The notes below the pieces were generated by a model that saw only the letters and a program-made list of their open reading frames with translations, was not told the origin of the DNA and searched no databases. The position numbers and the translations under genes are program-made. Below are positions 13,501-28,500 of a DNA stretch of 64,000 nucleotides, in pieces (the first letter of the stretch is position 1; each line of letters begins with the position of its first letter). Location of the stretch: the NCBI GenBank assembly GCA_024195265.1, contig JAJLRJ010000001.1, positions 6,282,857 through 6,346,856 of the forward strand, written 5' to 3'. Source of the DNA: Dendrophyllia cribrosa (Eukaryota > Cnidaria > Anthozoa > Scleractinia > Dendrophylliidae).

Positions 13501-16500
13501 GCTCGAAACGTCAGCTATTTGAATCTTTTTACGGTGGTCAATTTACCTTATCGACTCAGTCGATAAAACTAAATTCTCGTGTTTCATCCCCCCACCGACG
13601 CAGCACCACAGTTTCTCTAGAAACTAACCTCATTAAAAATAAATCGGTCTGTAGACAGACTACAACAGTAGGAAATCAATGATTTTGCTCATACATACTA
13701 ATGAACATCCTGAATTCGCCTCTCCAGAAACTGTGGGGAGACTGCATGAGTACCAGCTTTTGTCAATAAGATTTCTGAGTTCGTTTGGGTAAACAATATG
13801 AGCTATGCTTTTGGAAACCATTAACCTATCGTAACTAACGCTGGTTATCCAAACGGTCCCAGAATGCCTAGTGCCGAAAGCTGGTGCTCAGTCTCCCCAC
13901 AGTTTCTGGAGAGGCGAATACGCGTTGTTGGTGTGCGTTAGCAATGCGCAGACGCACGTACGCGCATTATCCGACACGTTATACGCGAACATTTCGGTTC
14001 GCTTATCTCTGATCTGCACTGCATGTTGCTTTTCAGTTCTCTTGGCTATTATAAGGACCACGGGCCCGTTTCTCGAAAGTCCCGATAACTTTTCGGGCCC
14101 CGAAAGCTGTTTTTTGTGCGCAGTATAAGTTGATAAAACAAGTCGGGCTGGTTTGCGGACTAAAAACTACACTTCCATTCTACAGATCTGATTAAAAAAA
14201 TATAGCTCAGGGCCCGAAAAATTGTCGGGGAGTTCGAGAAACGGGCCCCAGATACTGATTTTTTTTCATTTGGAGAAGTAGTTTATTTTATTGTATTTCT
14301 CGTTGAAATACCAGCTTCCAAAGAGATCCGGTGCTTATTGTTCTACCAAACATAATCTACAGAAAGGGGCAGAGAAAGCGAACATATAGGTTGTTTACCA
14401 TTTACACGGGAAAACCGGTTGGTCCACGGTTTGTGTAAATGGTAAGCAGAACTCCAGAAAGGGAAATTCCGTTTGAGATTGGCGTGTACCATTTACCATT
14501 TGACACCAGAAACAAGCTGAGTAACCACGCTTACGCATCAAAACTGGCGCTGGGCCTGGAACTGGTAGATAAAAGCAAATGGTACACACATTTTCGTTCG
14601 GAAATTCCGGTTGGGGATTTTGGACTACCTTTCAAGAAATCCCGTTTTCCCGTGGAAATTTCCGTTCGGGAAGAAAAAAATAGTCTTCCCATTTACATTC
14701 CATCCGAAATTTCCGGATTTTTTGGGTAAATGGTAAACAACCATTGAATCGGGAGGGAAAGGGAAAGAGGGGAAAGAATTCTCTATTTTCGAATTGCCCA
14801 TAATGCACTTTGTTTGCCCCCCAAATTTTGCATAAACTGCTGTTTGTAAATGCTCTTGGGAGGACTGCATATTCCCAAGAGCATTTCAAAACAATAGTTT
14901 ATGCAAAATTTTGGGGGCAAACAAAGTGTATTATGGGCAATTTGAAAATAGAGAATTCGAGTTCAAATCCCAAACGATCGCAACAATGCTACAGTTCCAA
15001 TGCCACAAACACGCATGAGTCAGCCCCTTTAATACTGCAGTTCAGTCAGGTGATGCTTTGCCATCCGGATCACGAATTTTAGCTTTCAATGAGGGCGTGT
15101 TCTTAACTGTTTCAAGTACAAAAAAAACGCTCGTTACCAAGAGACTATGATCATAGTTTCTTGTCGTTACGGAATCGGGGATGGATATTTCAGCTGTAAC
15201 TTGGCAAGGCTTGGCATTTTTGGTGATTGGCTTTGCGCGATTTCCGAAATTTTAAAAGTACTGACGCACAACATCATACGTCAAATGTTTTAACATTTGA
15301 CAATAACAATATTGTTGAACTTAAAAGTTCAACAGTATTGTCCAGCAGAACTGTAGAAGTATTCTGTTTTCTTGTATTTCAAAGGTTTTCATGTAGAAAT
15401 ATTACTATTACCAATATACATAGCTTGCCCTGACTATTTTTCATAAAGAACCATGAAAGTTCAAATAACCTGGCCCTCTTTTAGGAAAATATCCCTTTGG
15501 CTCTCATAGACTAAATTTCGAACAAAGCCTGTTTGTCGACTGCCTGAAGTTCATTCAGGGGAAATCTCTCTAAAGCGGTGACCCTTTGTGTCTGACAAAT
15601 GGGTGGTCATTTATAGGAGATGATTGCTAACGAGAGAAGATCAGATAAGAGTGAATCAGCACAGAACATCATCATAATATCAGATAAGAGCGAATCAGCA
15701 CAGAACATCATCATAATATCAGATAAGAGTGAATCAGCACAGACCATCATCATAATATCAGATAAGAGTGAATCAGCACAGAACATCATCATAATATCAG
15801 ATAAGAGTGAATCAGCACAGAAGATCATCATAATATCAGATAAGAGTGAATCAGCACAGAACATCATCATAATATCAGATAAGAGTGAATCAGCACAGAA
15901 CATCATCATAATATCAGATAAGAGTGAATGAATCAGCACAGAACATCATCATAATATCAGATAAGAGTGAATCAGCACAGAACATCATCATAATATCAGA
16001 TAAGAGTGAATCAGCACAGACCATCATCATAATATCAGATAAGAGTGAATCAGCACAGAACATCATCATAATATCAGATAAGAGTGAATCAGCACAGAAC
16101 ATCATCATAATATCAGATAAGAGTGAATCAGCACAGAACATCATCATAATATCAGATAAGAGTGAATCAGCACAGAACATCATCATAATATCAGATAAGA
16201 GTGAATCAGCACAGAACATCATCATAATATCAGATAAGAGTGAATCAGCACAGAACATCATCATAATATCAGATAAGAGTGAATCAGCACAGAACATCAT
16301 CATAATATCAGATAAGAGTGAATCAGCACAGACCATCATCATAATATCAGATAAGAGTGAATCAGCACAGAACATCATCATAATATCAGATAAGAGTGAA
16401 TCAGCACAGAACATCATCATAATATCAGATAAGAGTGAATCAGCACAGAACATCATCATAATATCAGATAAGAGTGAATCAGCACAGAACATCATCATAA

Positions 16501-19500
16501 TATCAGATAAGAGTGAATCAGCACAGAACATCATCATAATATCAGATAAGAGTGAATCAGCACAGAACATCATCATAATATCAGATAAGAGTGAATCAGC
16601 ACAGAACATCATCATAATATCAGATAAGAGTGAATCAGCACAGAACATCATCATAATATCAGATAAGAGTGAATCAGCACAGAACATCATCATAATATCA
16701 GATAAGAGTGAATCAGCACAGAACATCATCATAATATCAGATAAGAGTGAATCAGCACAGAACATCATCATAATATCAGATAAGAGTGAATCAGCACAGA
16801 ACATCATCATAATATCAGATAAGAGTGAATCAGCACAGAACATCATCATAATATCAGATAAGAGTGAATCAGCACAGAACATCATCATAATATCAGATAA
16901 GAGTGAATCAGCACAGACCATCATCATAATATCAGATAAGAGTGAATCAGCACAGAACATCATCATAATATCAGATAAGAGTGAATCAGCACAGAACATC
17001 ATCATAATATCAGATAAGAGTGAATCAGCACAGAACATCATCATAATATCAGATAAGAGTGAATCAGCACAGAACATCATCATAATATCAGATAAGAGTG
17101 AATCAGCACAGAACATCATCATAATATCAGATAAGAGTGAATCAGCACAGAACATCATCATAATATCAGATAAGAGTGAATCAGCACAGAACATCATCAT
17201 AATATCAGATAAGAGTGAATCAGCACAGACCATCATCATAATATCAGATAAGAGTGAATCAGCACAGACCATCATCATAATATCAGATAAGAGTGAATCA
17301 GCACAGAACATCATCATAATATCAGATAAGAGTGAATCAGCACAGACCATCATCATTATATCAGATAAGAGTGAATCAGCACAGAACATCATCATAATAT
17401 CAGATAAGAGTGAATCAGCACAGACCATCATCATAATATCAGATAAGAGTGAATCAGCACAGAACATCATCATAATATCAGATAAGAGTGAATCAGCACA
17501 GACCATCATCATTATATCAGATAAGAGTGAATCAGCACAGACCATCATCATTATATCAGATAAGAGTGAATCAGCACAGACCATCATCATTATATCAGAT
17601 AAGAGTGAATCAGCACAGACCATCATCATTATATCAGATAAGAGTGAATCAGCACAGAACATCATCATAATATCAGATAAGAGTGAATCAGCACAGAACA
17701 TCATCATAATATCAGATAAGAGTGAATCAGCACAGACCATCATCATAATATCAGATAAGAGTGAATCAGCACAGACCATCATCATTATATCAGATGAGAG
17801 TGAATCAGCACAGACCATCATCATAATATCAGATAAGAGTGAATCAGCACAGACCATCATCATTATATCAGATAAGAGTGAATCAGCACAGAACATCATC
17901 ATAATATCAGGAAAGAGTGAATCAGCACAGACCATCATCATAATATCAGATAAGAGTGAATCAGCACAGAACATCATCATAATATCAGATAAGAGTGAAT
18001 CAGCACAGACCATCATCATAATATCAGATAAGAGTGAATCAGCACAGAACATCATCATAATATCAGATAAGAGTGAATCAGCACAGACCATCATCATAAT
18101 ATCAGATAAGAGTGAATCAGCACAGAACATCATCATAATATCAGGTAAGAGTGAATCAGCACAGACCATCATCATAATATCAGATAAGAGTGAATCAGCA
18201 CAGACCATCATCATAATATCAGATAAGAGTGAATTAGCACAGAACATCATCATAATATCAGGTAAGAGTGAATCAGCACAGACCATCATCATAATATCAG
18301 ATAAGAGTGAATCAGCACAGAACATCATCATTATATCAGATAAGAGTGAATCAGCACAGAACATCATCATAATATCAGATAAGAGTGAATCAGCACAGAA
18401 CATCATCATAATATCAGATAAGAGTGAATCAGCACAGAACATCATCATAATATCAGATAAGAGTGAATCAGCACAGAACATCATCATAATATCAGATAAG
18501 AGTGAATCAGCACAGAACATCATCATAATATCAGATAAGAGTGAATCAGCACAGAACATCATCATAATATCAGATAAGAGTGAATCAGCACAGAACATCA
18601 TCATAATATCAGATAAGAGTGAATCAGCACAGAACATCATCATAATATCAGATAAGAGTGAATCAGCACAGAACATCATCATAATATCAGATAAGAGTGA
18701 ATCAGCACAGACCATCATCATAATATCAGATAAGAGTGAATCAGCACAGAACATCATCATAATATCAGATAAGAGTGAATCAGCACAGAACATCATCATA
18801 ATATCAGATAAGAGTGAATCAGCACAGAACATCATCATAATATCAGATAAGAGTGAATCAGCACAGAACATCATCATAATATCAGATAAGAGTGAATCAG
18901 CACAGAACATCATCATAATATCAGATAAGAGTGAATCAGCACAGAACATCATCATAATATCAGATAAGAGTGAATCAGCACAGAACATCATCATAATATC
19001 AGATAAGAGTGAATCAGCACAGACCATCATCATAATATCAGATAAGAGTGAATCAGCACAGACCATCATCATAATATCAGATAAGAGTGAATCAGCACAG
19101 AACATCATCATAATATCAGATAAGAGTGAATCAGCACAGACCATCATCATTATATCAGATAAGAGTGAATCAGCACAGAACATCATCATAATATCAGATA
19201 AGAGTGAATCAGCACAGACCATCATCATAATATCAGATAAGAGTGAATCAGCACAGAACATCATCATAATATCAGATAAGAGTGAATCAGCACAGACCAT
19301 CATCATTATATCAGATAAGAGTGAATCAGCACAGACCATCATCATTATATCAGATAAGAGTGAATCAGCACAGACCATCATCATTATATCAGATAAGAGT
19401 GAATCAGCACAGACCATCATCATTATATCAGATAAGAGTGAATCAGCACAGAACATCATCATAATATCAGATAAGAGTGAATCAGCACAGAACATCATCA

Positions 19501-22500
19501 TAATATCAGATAAGAGTGAATCAGCACAGACCATCATCATAATATCAGATAAGAGTGAATCAGCACAGACCATCATCATTATATCAGATAAGAGTGAATC
19601 AGCACAGACCATCATCATAATATCAGATAAGAGTGAATCAGCACAGACCATCATCATTATATCAGATAAGAGTGAATCAGCACAGAACATCATCATAATA
19701 TCAGGAAAGAGTGAATCAGCACAGACCATCATCATAATATCAGATAAGAGTGAATCAGCACAGAACATCATCATAATATCAGATAAGAGTGAATCAGCAC
19801 AGACCATCATCATAATATCAGATAAGAGTGAATCAGCACAGAACATCATCATAATATCAGATAAGAGTGAATCAGCACAGACCATCATCATAATATCAGA
19901 TAAGAGTGAATCAGCACAGAACATCATCATAATATCAGGTAAGAGTGAATCAGCACAGACCATCATCATAATATCAGATAAGAGTGAATCAGCACAGACC
20001 ATCATCATAATATCAGATAAGAGTGAATTAGCACAGAACATCATCATAATATCAGGTAAGAGTGAATCAGCACAGACCATCATCATAATATCAGATAAGA
20101 GTGAATCAGCACAGAACATCATCATTATATCAGATAAGAGTGAATCAGCACAGAACATCATCATAATATCAGATAAGAGTGAATCAGCACAGAACATCAT
20201 CATAATATCAGATAAGAGTGAATCAGCACAGAACATCATCATAATATCAGATAAGAGTGAATCAGCACAGAACATCATCATAATATCAGATAAGAGTGAA
20301 TCAGCACAGAACATCATCATAATATCAGATAAGAGTGAATCAGCACAGAACATCATCATAATATCAGATAAGAGTGAATCAGCACAGAACATCATCATAA
20401 TATCAGATAAGAGTGAATCAGCACAGAACATCATCATAATATCAGATAAGAGTGAATCAGCACAGAACATCATCATAATATCAGATAAGAGTGAATCAGC
20501 ACAGAACATCATCATAATATCAGATAAGAGTGAATCAGCACAGAACATCATCATAATATCAGATAAGAGTGAATCAGCACAGAACATCATCATTATATCA
20601 GATAAGAGTGAATCAGCACAGACCATCATCATAATATCAGATAAGAGTGAATCAGCACAGACCATCATCATTATATCAGATAAGAGTGAATCAGCACAGA
20701 CCATCATCATAATATCAGATAAGAGTGAATCAGCACAGACCATCATCATTATATCAGATAAGAGTGAATCAGCACAGAACATCATCATAATATCAGGAAA
20801 GAGTGAATCAGCACAGACCATCATCATAATATCAGATAAGAGTGAATCAGCACAGAACATCATCATAATATCAGATAAGAGTGAATCAGCACAGACCATC
20901 ATCATAATATCAGATAAGAGTGAATCAGCACAGAACATCATCATAATATCAGATAAGAGTGAATCAGCACAGACCATCATCATAATATCAGATAAGAGTG
21001 AATCAGCACAGAACATCATCATAATATCAGGTAAGAGTGAATCAGCACAGACCATCATCATAATATCAGATAAGAGTGAATCAGCACAGACCATCATCAT
21101 AATATCAGATAAGAGTGAATTAGCACAGAACATCATCATAATATCAGGTAAGAGTGAATCAGCACAGACCATCATCATAATATCAGATAAGAGTGAATCA
21201 GCACAGAACATCATCATTATATCAGATAAGAGTGAATCAGCACAGAACATCATCATAATATCAGATAAGAGTGAATCAGCACAGAACATCATCATAATAT
21301 CAGATAAGAGTGAATCAGCACAGAACATCATCATAATATCAGATAAGAGTGAATCAGCACAGAACATCATCATAATATCAGATAAGAGTGAATCAGCACA
21401 GAACATCATCATAATATCAGATAAGAGTGAATCAGCACAGAACATCATCATAATATCAGATAAGAGTGAATCAGCACAGAACATCATCATAATATCAGAT
21501 AAGAGTGAATCAGCACAGAACATCATCATAATATCAGATAAGAGTGAATCAGCACAGAACATCATCATAATATCAGATAAGAGTGAATCAGCACAGAACA
21601 TCATCATAATATCAGATAAGAGTGAATCAGCACAGAACATCATCATAATATCAGATAAGAGTGAATCAGCACAGAACATCATCATAATATCAGATAAGAG
21701 TGAATCAGCACAGAACATCATCATAATATCAGATAAGAGTGAATCAGCACAGACCATCATCATTATATCAGATAAGAGTGAATCAGCACAGACCATCATC
21801 ATTATATCAGATAAGAGTGAATCAGCACAGACCATCATCATTATATCAGATAAGAGTGAATCAGCACAGACCATCATCATTATATCAGATAAGAGTGAAT
21901 CAGCACAGAACATCATCATAATATCAGATAAGAGTGAATCAGCACAGAACATCATCATAATATCAGATAAGAGTGAATCAGCACAGACCATCATCATAAT
22001 ATCAGATAAGAGTGAATCAGCACAGACCATCATCATTATATCAGATAAGAGTGAATCAGCACAGACCATCATCATAATATCAGATAAGAGTGAATCAGCA
22101 CAGACCATCATCATTATATCAGATAAGAGTGAATCAGCACAGAACATCATCATAATATCAGGAAAGAGTGAATCAGCACAGACCATCATCATAATATCAG
22201 ATAAGAGTGAATCAGCACAGAACATCATCATAATATCAGATAAGAGTGAATCAGCACAGACCATCATCATAATATCAGATAAGAGTGAATCAGCACAGAC
22301 CATCATCATAATATCAGATAAGAGTGAATCAGCACAGAACATCATCATAATATCAGATAAGAGTGAATCAGCACAGACCATCATCATAATATCAGGTAAG
22401 AGTGAATCAACACAGAACATCATCATAATATCAGATAAGAGTGAATCAGCACAGACCATCATCATAATATCAGATAAGAGTGAATCAGCACAGACCATCA

Positions 22501-25500
22501 TCATAATATCAGATAAGAGTGAATCAGCACAGACCATCATCATAATATCAGGTAAGAGTGAATCAACACAGAACATCATCATAATATCAGATGAGAGTGA
22601 ATCAGCACAGACCATCATCATAATATCAGATAAGAGTGAATCAGCACAGAACATCATCATAATATCAGATAAGAGTGAATCAGCACAGACCATCATCATA
22701 ATATCAGATAAGAGTGAATCAGCACAGACCATCATCATAATATCAGATAAGAGTGAATCAGCACAGAACATCATCATAATATCAGATAAGAGTGAATCAG
22801 CACAGACCATCATCATAATATCAGATAAGAGTGAATCAGCACAGAACATCATCATAATATCAGATAAGAGTGAATCAGCACAGACCATCATCATAATATC
22901 AGATAAGAGTGAATCAGCACAGACCATCATCATAATATCAGATAAGAGTGAATCAGCACAGACCATCATCATAATATCAGGTAAGAGTGAATCAGCACAG
23001 AACATCATCATAATATCAGATAAGAGTGAATCAGCACAAACCATCATCATAATATCAGATAAGAGTGAATCAGCACAGACCATCATCATAATATCAGATA
23101 AGAGTGAATCAGCACAGACCATCATCATAATATCAGATAAGAGTGAATCAGCACAGAACATCATCATAATATCAGATAAGAGTGAATCAGCACAGACCAT
23201 CATCATAATATCAGATAAGAGTGAATCAGCACAGAACATCATCATTATATCAGATAAGAGTGAATCAGCACAGAACATCATCATAATATCAGATAAGAGT
23301 GAATCAGCACAGAACATCATCATAATGTGTAGTTCCAGAAAATATCCAGTCCCCTACCACGGAGGGAATTTCAAACAGGACCCCCCACCCCTTCGGATTT
23401 TCCATTTTCACAAGGAAACGTTGACCCCCCCCCACCCCTCTGGAATTTCCACAGAAATATTGCCCACCCCCCATACCCTCTGGAAAGTTTTTTTCTTCCT
23501 TTAGACAGGGCATCCGACAGGATGCGGTGGTGCGGATCCGCGTAATTCTCTAATTTCCGCATCCTCTGCATGTTCCGAGCATTTTCCACATAAAACTGAA
23601 AAATTTGCCCAATATTAACGATAAAGCAGCTGTGAACCTTCGTCACAAACATAAAAGCCGAAGAGATTGATTATTTTGAAGCAGGTTTTCTCCTAAACAT
23701 TGACGAAAAAACTCCGCTTTGTTCACGAGCGATTTTTAACCTGCAGGCGTTCCACGCGTCTGTTGGCGATGAGCCTGGATTCTAGAGAGAGACTGGTAAT
23801 GAGTAATGGTGGGTTTATCTGCTTCACGAAAGGTATTCGTCTTCAATTGTTTCTAGTTTGCGTCCGAAGAACTTTTAAGAAAGAGAAAAACGTTTCTTAA
23901 CTGCAGCATGGTTGGGAAAAACGCAGGTTGTCTGATTTATTTACGACCCGCAAAAATTAGTAAGTGACACTTACGGAGTCAATACGAATTCACGAAAAAT
24001 CAATCGTTTTCCCGACCATTCGGACGCGAATTTTGCCTCCAAACCCCCCTCCCCTTCGGAATTTCCTGGGCCATTGACCCCCCCACCCCTCCGGAATTTC
24101 CAATTCCCTCCGTGGTGGGGGTCTGGATATTTTCTGGAACTACACAATATCAGATAAGAGTGAATCAGCACAGACCATCATCATAATATCAGATAAGAGT
24201 GAATCAGCACAGACCATCATCATTATATCAGATAAGAGTGAATCAGCACAGAACATCATCATAATATCAGATAAGAGTGAATCAGCACAGAACATCATCA
24301 TAATATCAGATAAGAGTGAATCAGCACAGAACATCATCATAATATCAGATAAGAGTGAATCAGCACAGAACATCATCATAATATCAGATAAGAGTGAATC
24401 AGCACAGAACATCATCATAATATCAGATAAGAGTGAATCAGCACACAACATCATCATAATATCAGATAAGAGTGAATCAGCACAGAACATCATCATAATA
24501 TCAGATAAGAGTGAATCAGCACAGAACATCATCATAATATCAGATAAGAGTGAATCAGCACAGAACATCATCATAATATCAGATAAGAGTGAATCAGCAC
24601 AGACCATCATCATAATATCAGATAAGAGTGAATCAGCACAGAACATCATCATAATATCAGATAAGAGTGAATCAGCACAGAACATCATCATAATATCAGA
24701 TAAGAGTGAATCAGCACAGAACATCATCATAATATCAGATAAGAGTGAATCAGCACAGAACATCATCATAATATCAGATAAGAGTGAATCAGCACAGAAC
24801 ATCATCATAATATCAGATAAGAGTGAATCAGCACAGAACATCATCATAATATCAGATAAGAGTGAATCAGCACAGAACATCATCATAATATCAGATAAGA
24901 GTGAATCAGCACAGACCATCATCATAATATCAGATAAGAGTGAATCAGCACAGAACATCATCATAATATCAGATAAGAGTGAATCAGCACAGAACATCAT
25001 CATAATATCAGATAAGAGTGAATCAGCACAGAACATCATCATAATATCAGATAAGAGTGAATCAGCACAGACCATCATCATAATATCAGATAAGAGTGAA
25101 TCAGCACAGAACATCATCATAATATCAGATAAGAGTGAATCAGCACAGAACATCATCATAATATCAGATAAGAGTGAATCAGCACAGACCATCATCATTA
25201 TATCAGATAAGAGTGAATCAGCACAGAACATCATCATAATATCAGATAAGAGTGAATCAGCACAGAACATCATCATAATATCAGATAAGAGTGAATCAGC
25301 ACAGAACATCATCATAATATCAGATAAGAGTGAATCAGCACAGACCATCATCATAATATCAGATAAGAGTGAATCAGCACAGAACATCATCATAATATCA
25401 GATAAGAGTGAATCAGCACAGACCATCATCATAATATCAGATAAGAGTGAATCAGCACAGACCATCATCATAATATCAGATAAGAGTGAATCAGCACAGA

Positions 25501-28500
25501 CCATCATCATAATATCAGATAAGAGTGAATCAGCACAGAACATCATCATAATATCAGATAAGAGTGAATCAGCACAGACCATCATCATAATATCAGATAA
25601 GAGTGAATCAGCACAGACCATCATCATAATATCAGATAAGAGTGAATCAGCACAGACCATCATCATAATATCAGATAAGAGTGAATCAGCACAGACCATC
25701 ATCATAATATCAGATAAGAGTGAATCAGCACAGAACATCATCATAATATCAGATAAGAGTGAATCAGCACAGAACATCATCATAATATCAGATAAGAGTG
25801 AATCAGCACAGAACATCATCATAATATCAGATAAGAGTGAATCAGCACAGACCATCATCATAATATCAGATAAGAGTGAATCAGCACAGACCATCATCAT
25901 AATATCAGATAAGAGTGAATCAGCACAGACCATCATCATAATATCAGATAAGAGTGAATCAGCACAGAACATCATCATAATATCAGATAAGAGTGAATCA
26001 GCACAGACCATCATCATAATATCAGATAAGAGTGAATCAGCACAGAACATCATCATAATATCAGATAAGAGTGAATCAGCACAGAACATCATCATAATAT
26101 CAGATAAGAGTGAATCAGCACAGACCATCATCATTATATCAGATAAGAGTGAATCAGCACAGACCATCATCATAATATCAGATAAGAGTGAATCAGCACA
26201 GACCATCATCATTATATCAGATAAGAGTGAATCAGCACAGAACATCATCATAATATCAGATAAGAGTGAATCAGCACAGACCATCATCATAATATCAGAT
26301 AAGAGTGAATCAGCACAGACCATCATCATAATATCAGATAAGAGTGAATCAGCACAGAACATCATCATAATATCAGATAAGAGTGAATCAGCACAGAACA
26401 TCATCATAATATCAGATAAGAGTGAATCAGCACAGAACATCATCATAATATCAGATAAGAGTGAATCAGCACAGACCATCATCATTATATCAGGTAAGAG
26501 TGAATCAGCACAGAACATCATCATAATATCAGATAAGAGTGAATCAGCACAGACCATCATCATAATATCAGATAAGAGTGAATCAGCACAGAACATCATC
26601 ATAATATCAGATAAGAGTGAATCAGCACAGAACATCATCATAATATCAGATAAGAGTGAATCAGCACAGACCATCATCATAATATCAGATAAGAGTGAAT
26701 CAGCACAGACCATCATCATAATATCAGATAAGAGTGAATCAGCACAGAACATCATCATAATATCAGGTAAGAGTGAATCAGTACAGACCATCATCATAAT
26801 ATCAGATAAGAGTGAATCAGCACAGAACATCATCATAATATCAGATAAGAGTGAATCAGCACAGAACATCATCATAATATCAGATAAGAGTGAATCAGCA
26901 CAGACCATCATCATAATATCAGATAAGAGTGAATCAGCACAGACCATCATCATAATATCAGATAAGAGTGAATCAGCACAGAACATCATCATAATATCAG
27001 ATAAGAGTGAATCAGCACAGACCATCATCATAATATCAGATAAGAGTGAATCAGCACAGACCATCATCATAATATCAGATAAGAGTGAATCAGCACAGAA
27101 CATCATCATAATATCAGATAAGAGTGAATCAGCACAGAACATCATCATAATATCAGATAAGAGTGAATCAGCACAGACCATCGTCATAATATCAGATAAG
27201 AGTGAATCAGCACAGACCATCATCATAATATCAGATAAGAGTGAATCAGCACAGAACATCATCATAATATCAGGTAAGAGTGAATCAGCACAGAACATCA
27301 TCATAATATCAGATAAGAGTGAATCAGCACAGAACATCATCATAATATCAGATAAGAGTGAATCAGCACAGACCATCATCATAATATCAGATAAGAGTGA
27401 ATCAGCACAGACCATCATCATAATATCAGATAAGAGTGAATCAGCACAGAACATCATCATAATATCAGATAAGAGTGAATCAGCACAGAACATCATCATT
27501 ATATCAGATAAGAGTGAATCAGCACAGACCATCATCATAATATCAGATAAGAGTGAATCAGCACAGAACATCATCATAATATCAGATAAGAGTGAATCAG
27601 CACAGACCATCATCATTATATCAGATAAGAGTGAATCAGCACAGAACATCATCATAATATCAGATAAGAGTGAATCAGCACAGAACATCATCATAATATC
27701 AGATAAGAGTGAATCAGCACAGAACATCATCATAATATCAGATAAGAGTGAATCAGCACAGACCATCATCATAATATCAGATAAGAGTGAATCAGCACAG
27801 AACATCATCATAATATCAGATAAGAGTGAATCAGCACAGACCATCATCATAATATCAGATAAGAGTGAATCAGCACAGACCATCATCATAATATCAGATA
27901 AGAGTGAATCAGCACAGACCATCATCATAATATCAGATAAGAGTGAATCAGCACAGAACATCATCATAATATCAGATAAGAGTGAATCAGCACAGACCAT
28001 CATCATAATATCAGATAAGAGTGAATCAGCACAGACCATCATCATAATATCAGATAAGAGTGAATCAGCACAGACCATCATCATAATATCAGATAAGAGT
28101 GAATCAGCACAGACCATCATAATATCAGGTAAGAGTGAATCAGCACAGAACATCATCATAATATCAGATAAGAGTGAATCAGCACAGAACATCATCATAA
28201 TATCAGATAAGAGTGAATCAGCACAGACCATCATCATAATATCAGATAAGAGTGAATCAGCACAGACCATCATCATAATATCAGATAAGAGTGAATCAGC
28301 ACAGAACATCATCATAATATCAGATAAGAGTGAATCAGCACAGAACATCATCATTATATCAGATAAGAGTGAATCAGCACAGAACATCATCATAATATCA
28401 GATAAGAGTGAATCAGCACAGACCATCATCATAATATCAGATAAGAGTGAATCAGCACAGACCATCATCATAATATCAGATAAGAGTGAATCAGCACAGA

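Larger units (their letters stand above)
11903..13633. mobile_element. Palindromic Penelope-like element fragment (two head-to-head 3' ends)
   Basis: Bases 11901-12730 and 12751-13579 are near-perfect reverse complements around a loop of about 20 bp centred near 12740. Each arm carries the same 3' part of a Penelope-like element with a GIY-YIG nuclease reading outwards. The right arm continues with about 54 bp (CATCCCCCCACCGACG and following) that the left lacks. The 13-bp sequence TAAAAATAAATCG flanks the whole at 11890-11902 and 13634-13646, which fits a target duplication made by insertion of the palindrome as one unit. Confidence 0.75.

Noticed and set aside
15914..23504. ORFs of about 2,470 and 2,526 codons on opposite strands in the first satellite block
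   Set aside because: They arise because a 39-bp unit without stops is repeated. The start codons are incidental, both strands are open at once, and the region is an intron of a confident gene.
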